Shown piece after piece: positions 61,195-64,000 of a DNA stretch of 64,000 nt. Under the pieces are notes generated by a model. The model made no database searches. It was not told where the DNA came from and saw only the letters and a list, made by a program, of their open reading frames with translations. A program made the position numbers and the translations under genes. Each line of letters begins with the position of its first letter. Position 1 is the stretch's first letter. Source of the stretch: Cryoendolithus antarcticus (Eukaryota; Ascomycota; Dothideomycetes; Cladosporiales; Cladosporiaceae). The DNA lies in NCBI GenBank assembly GCA_002077065.1, contig NAJO01000026.1:248001-312000 (forward strand), given 5' to 3'.

Positions 61195-63650
61195 TCAATC
61201 GCGAAACACCAACCTCCCCTCCTCATTCCCAATCACATCCCCCAAATTCGCCTTATTCTTAACCCATCCCCCAACCCCATCCCCAGCCTCCGTAAGAAGA
61301 TACACAGCCAACCCTTCACCCGCCAGCATTATATTCCGACATGAGTCCGCGAAGCCGCCTCCACCTCTCGCCCAGCGTAATTGGCCACCGGCATTCGTCA
61401 AGCAGTCGTTCAAATTCAGTTCAGAGGGGACGTATTCAGGGTTCTGAGTCGTGTATAGGCTTGTGGTGGCGCACATCGCGCGGAGAATCCGACCGTTTTG
61501 GAGAAGCTGGAAGGCGTAGCACGTTTCGCGGAGTCTGCCGCGCCATTTGATGGTCGTTTTGGCGATCTCGGGAGGCAGGGAGTGGTAGTATGTGTCTCTA
61601 GCGCGTTGGATCACGACTTTGACTTCTTCGGGCTCGAGTTTTGGTTTGCGGTCGTAGGTGTAGAGACCGTTGGTTTCGGACTCGATGTCTGTGAGTTGTG
61701 TGTAGCAGAACCCGGAAACGAGTCCAGAGGCTACGACGGCCTTGCAAAGCTCTGCAAGACGGTGGAGGAGGTCAGCTGGGTCGGTAGCTGTTGTGTAGCC
61801 CCAGCCTTCCTTGCTAGCATCTTGAGTAATCACCATATTGATGCCCCCGAACTCCGTACACAGAATCGGCGCGCCGAGCGTGTGGGAGGTAGCTGGCTCC
61901 ATGGTACCGATGGGAGGTAGGAATATGGCTCTCCCGCGGGTACAGATGCTGATTTCGGAGGCGCAGCGTTCGCTCATACCTCCTGCGTCACCATAGTCGT
62001 GGAAGGTCGTGAGGTCTGTGACGACGTGCTCCCAGCCGCAATTGGAGTTGATAGGTCGGGTCGGATCAAGCAGCCTCGTCTGGTAGTACAAACTCTTCAG
62101 GTGAGTCCTTTGAGCAACCTCATGGTGTAGGTTAGGATAGCCCCAGCTCTCGTTTGCGAGAGTCCAGGCGACGATACAGGGATGGTTGATGTCGCGGCGC
62201 ACCATCTCCTTCCATTCTTGATCAAAACGCTCGACGGAATCGTGGCTGAATCCTTGACAGCTAGCCATCTCGCCCCATACGAGGAACCCGAGGCGATCAG
62301 CGTGGTACATGAACATAGCATCTTCTACCTGGCCGAAGATCAGTAAGAGAGGTAACGGCTCATGTGCTCAAACATCTACGCACCTTCTGATGCTTCCGAC
62401 ACCCATTGAACCCCATCGCTTTTGCCATCTTGATGTCAGCTTCCAAGGCCTTGGCTGTCGGCGGCGTCATGAGCGTCTCCGGCCAGTAGCCCTGATCCAG
62501 CACCAGAGCCTGGAAGTAGGGCCGTCCATTCAATCGAAGCGTGCCGTCCCCATTATGCCACGAGATAGCCCGCATGCCAGTCGACATGTGTATCTCGTCC
62601 AGCTGATGTCCTGTAGAGTCAAAGAGTGTGATGCCAAGGTGATAAAGCTGTGGGTGTTCCGGAGACCACAAAGCTACGCCTTCAAGCCAAGCGGTAGGAT
62701 CGTCGAATAAGTAGGGCTGGCCGTCATCTGGCGACAGGTTCTTGAGAACGTCTGGCAGGATTCGTACATCGATTTTGCATGAGGCTCGTTGATTTGCTGG
62801 TACCGGTATGCCATCTGTACTGCTGAGTAGGAAGTTTCCGAACACAACGTCGATCTTGAGACTATACCATTGGCCGGCAAGTCGTCCATCAACGGCAATA
62901 TCGCAGTGCAGCTGTCCGCCTTCGATGTCGTCCGAACGAATGATCGTGCCGTGGCTGCTGTCTGCGATGCGGATGCGCGGGACGCTTTCGAGCCAGACTG
63001 ACTGCCAGATGCCGCTAGATTGTGTGTACCAGATGCCTTCGGGCTTTGAGCCTGGCGTTGACTTGCGCATCAGCATAGTCTTCTTGAGATCTCATCGAGT
63101 GGCGCAAGTACTTACCCAAGTGCTGCTTGCCTCTTGGTTGCATCGTGTCCATGGCCGAGTCGAACACCCGGACAGTGAGTTTGCAGTCCCGCTCCCCTCC
63201 CAGCGGATCTCGTATTCGTGCCTCCGCTTCCATGGCATCAGTGATATCAAAATCAAATGGGGTGTTTCCACCTCGATGCTCGCCCACGAATCGGCCGTTC
63301 AGCCATACAGTTGCCTCATAGTCCACAGCGCCAAAGCGAAGCAACAGACGTTGTCCATCTCTGCGTTCGTCATCGTCACGGATGTCAACGATGGTTCGCT
63401 CGTACCAGAGTACCTCGTGAACGTCTTGATCGTCGATGCCAGATGCACAGCTTTGGTAGACGAAAGGGACCTTGATCTTGCGTACGTAGCCTTCGATGCC
63501 GTTGATGTGCCATTTGCTAGCTAGGCCGTGGTCGAGATCATTGAAGCTGAATGACCATTCGCCATTGAGCGACCGCCAGGACCGAGCTGGACGGGAGAAA
63601 TCAGGGCGTGGGTATGTCGGATCTGGAAATGTGGGAATGATGGTCTTCAT
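61195..63650 (-). CDS. Glycoside hydrolase family 2 (beta-galactosidase/glucuronidase-like)
   Basis: Three exons: 63650-63116, 63051-62384 and 62328-61195, 778 aa. The N-terminal sugar-binding domain (about 10-190) has RPARSWRSLNGEWSFSFND, WYERTIVD and VWLNGRFVGEHRGGNTPFDFDI. A 64-nt intron (GTAAGT; GCTGAT; CCAG) gives the junction GKQHLGGSKPEGIWYTQSSGIWQ. An Ig-like domain (about 190-310) is followed by a TIM barrel (RLNGRPYFQALVLDQGYWPE, AMGFNGCRKHQKVEDAMFMY). The acid/base Glu is in WTLANESWG and the nucleophile Glu in ILCTEFGG. No signal peptide, so probably intracellular. Exact substrate undetermined within GH2. Confidence 0.9.
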
Positions 63651-64000
63651 GATGAGAGCTTGGTAGATGGAAGAGCTCAATGGTGGAGCCAGAGACCAAC
63701 GAGTACTGAGGAGAGAAAGGAAAATCGTAACTGGAATGAGGGGGATAGAATTGAAAACAAAATTCCGTCTGAAATGCCATACGGGTCAGAGTGCAGGTGC
63801 ATCTGTGTCGCTTCAGAAGACCCTCGGGTGCTGCTGTCAACTTAGCTGCTGCACCATGGTGACTTCGCTGCTTCAACCGAGAAACTTTGAGTTGGACACT
63901 TCTGCGCGATGTGCGAGCTTCTTCTCGGCGGTGATGCATCTAAGTCTCGCGATCGAATTCGTGGGAAGAAAGGGAGAAGAACGAAGGGATATTTGGCTCA
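63651..64000. promoter_or_regulatory. 5' flank of the GH2 gene
   Basis: 350 nt to the window edge upstream of the minus-strand GH2 start. No further gene seen. Confidence 0.35.

Overview
This 64 kb window is from a filamentous ascomycete (Pezizomycotina). Short GT-AG introns of about 49-100 nt with CTRAC/CTRAT branch sites near the acceptor interrupt many genes. Protein similarity as I recognise it points to Dothideomycetes (Mycosphaerellales/Capnodiales-like), but no marker here fixes the species. No rRNA, convincing tRNA, transposon or CRISPR was seen.

Housekeeping genes form a dispersed backbone: RAE1-like mRNA export factor (1.1-2.3 kb, -), mitochondrial FAD glycerol-3-phosphate dehydrogenase GUT2 (13.9-16.0, -), LTO1 (16.5-17.0, +), RAD52 (17.2-18.9, -), KEX1-type carboxypeptidase (19.5-21.4, +), a DENN-domain protein with a C1-like zinc finger (23.1-26.5, +), VFA1 (29.0-29.5, +), a C2H2 zinc-finger protein (31.4-34.0, -), YVH1 phosphatase (35.4-36.8, +), a Siw14-type phosphatase (37.1-38.1, -), RHO1 (40.0-40.9, -), a conserved low-complexity protein (46.2-47.2, -), an RGS-like protein (48.3-49.5, -), a membrane protein (56.0-57.1, -), DRE2 (57.3-58.4, +), an unknown 431-aa protein (59.7-61.0, +) and a GH2 glycosidase (61.2-63.7, -). 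LTO1 and DRE2 both serve cytosolic Fe-S protein assembly; YVH1 and the Siw14-type gene are tail-to-tail phosphatases.

The striking content lies between them: about 18 loci (about 20 domain copies) of one small F-box-like family. The shared layout is an N-terminal LPxELR helix, a central leucine/His-x-Cys...R-x-E segment and a C-terminal helix with a conserved Trp. Copies sit in four blocks: 3.8-13.3 kb (8 loci, all +, two with an internal domain duplication), 26.9-28.4 kb (2 loci, +), 41.7-45.8 kb (5 loci, all -) and 52.3-55.7 kb (3 loci, all -). Several copies carry a single disabling stop or frameshift with homologous coding sequence continuing beyond it, as expected from ongoing birth-and-death of a lineage-specific family. 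Function is unknown; F-box-like substrate adaptor is inference only.

Splice junctions were placed by hand from consensus sites, reading-frame phase and expected protein continuity. They are strongest for RHO1, DRE2, KEX1, RAD52, YVH1 and the GH2 gene, and weakest for the F-box-like genes.
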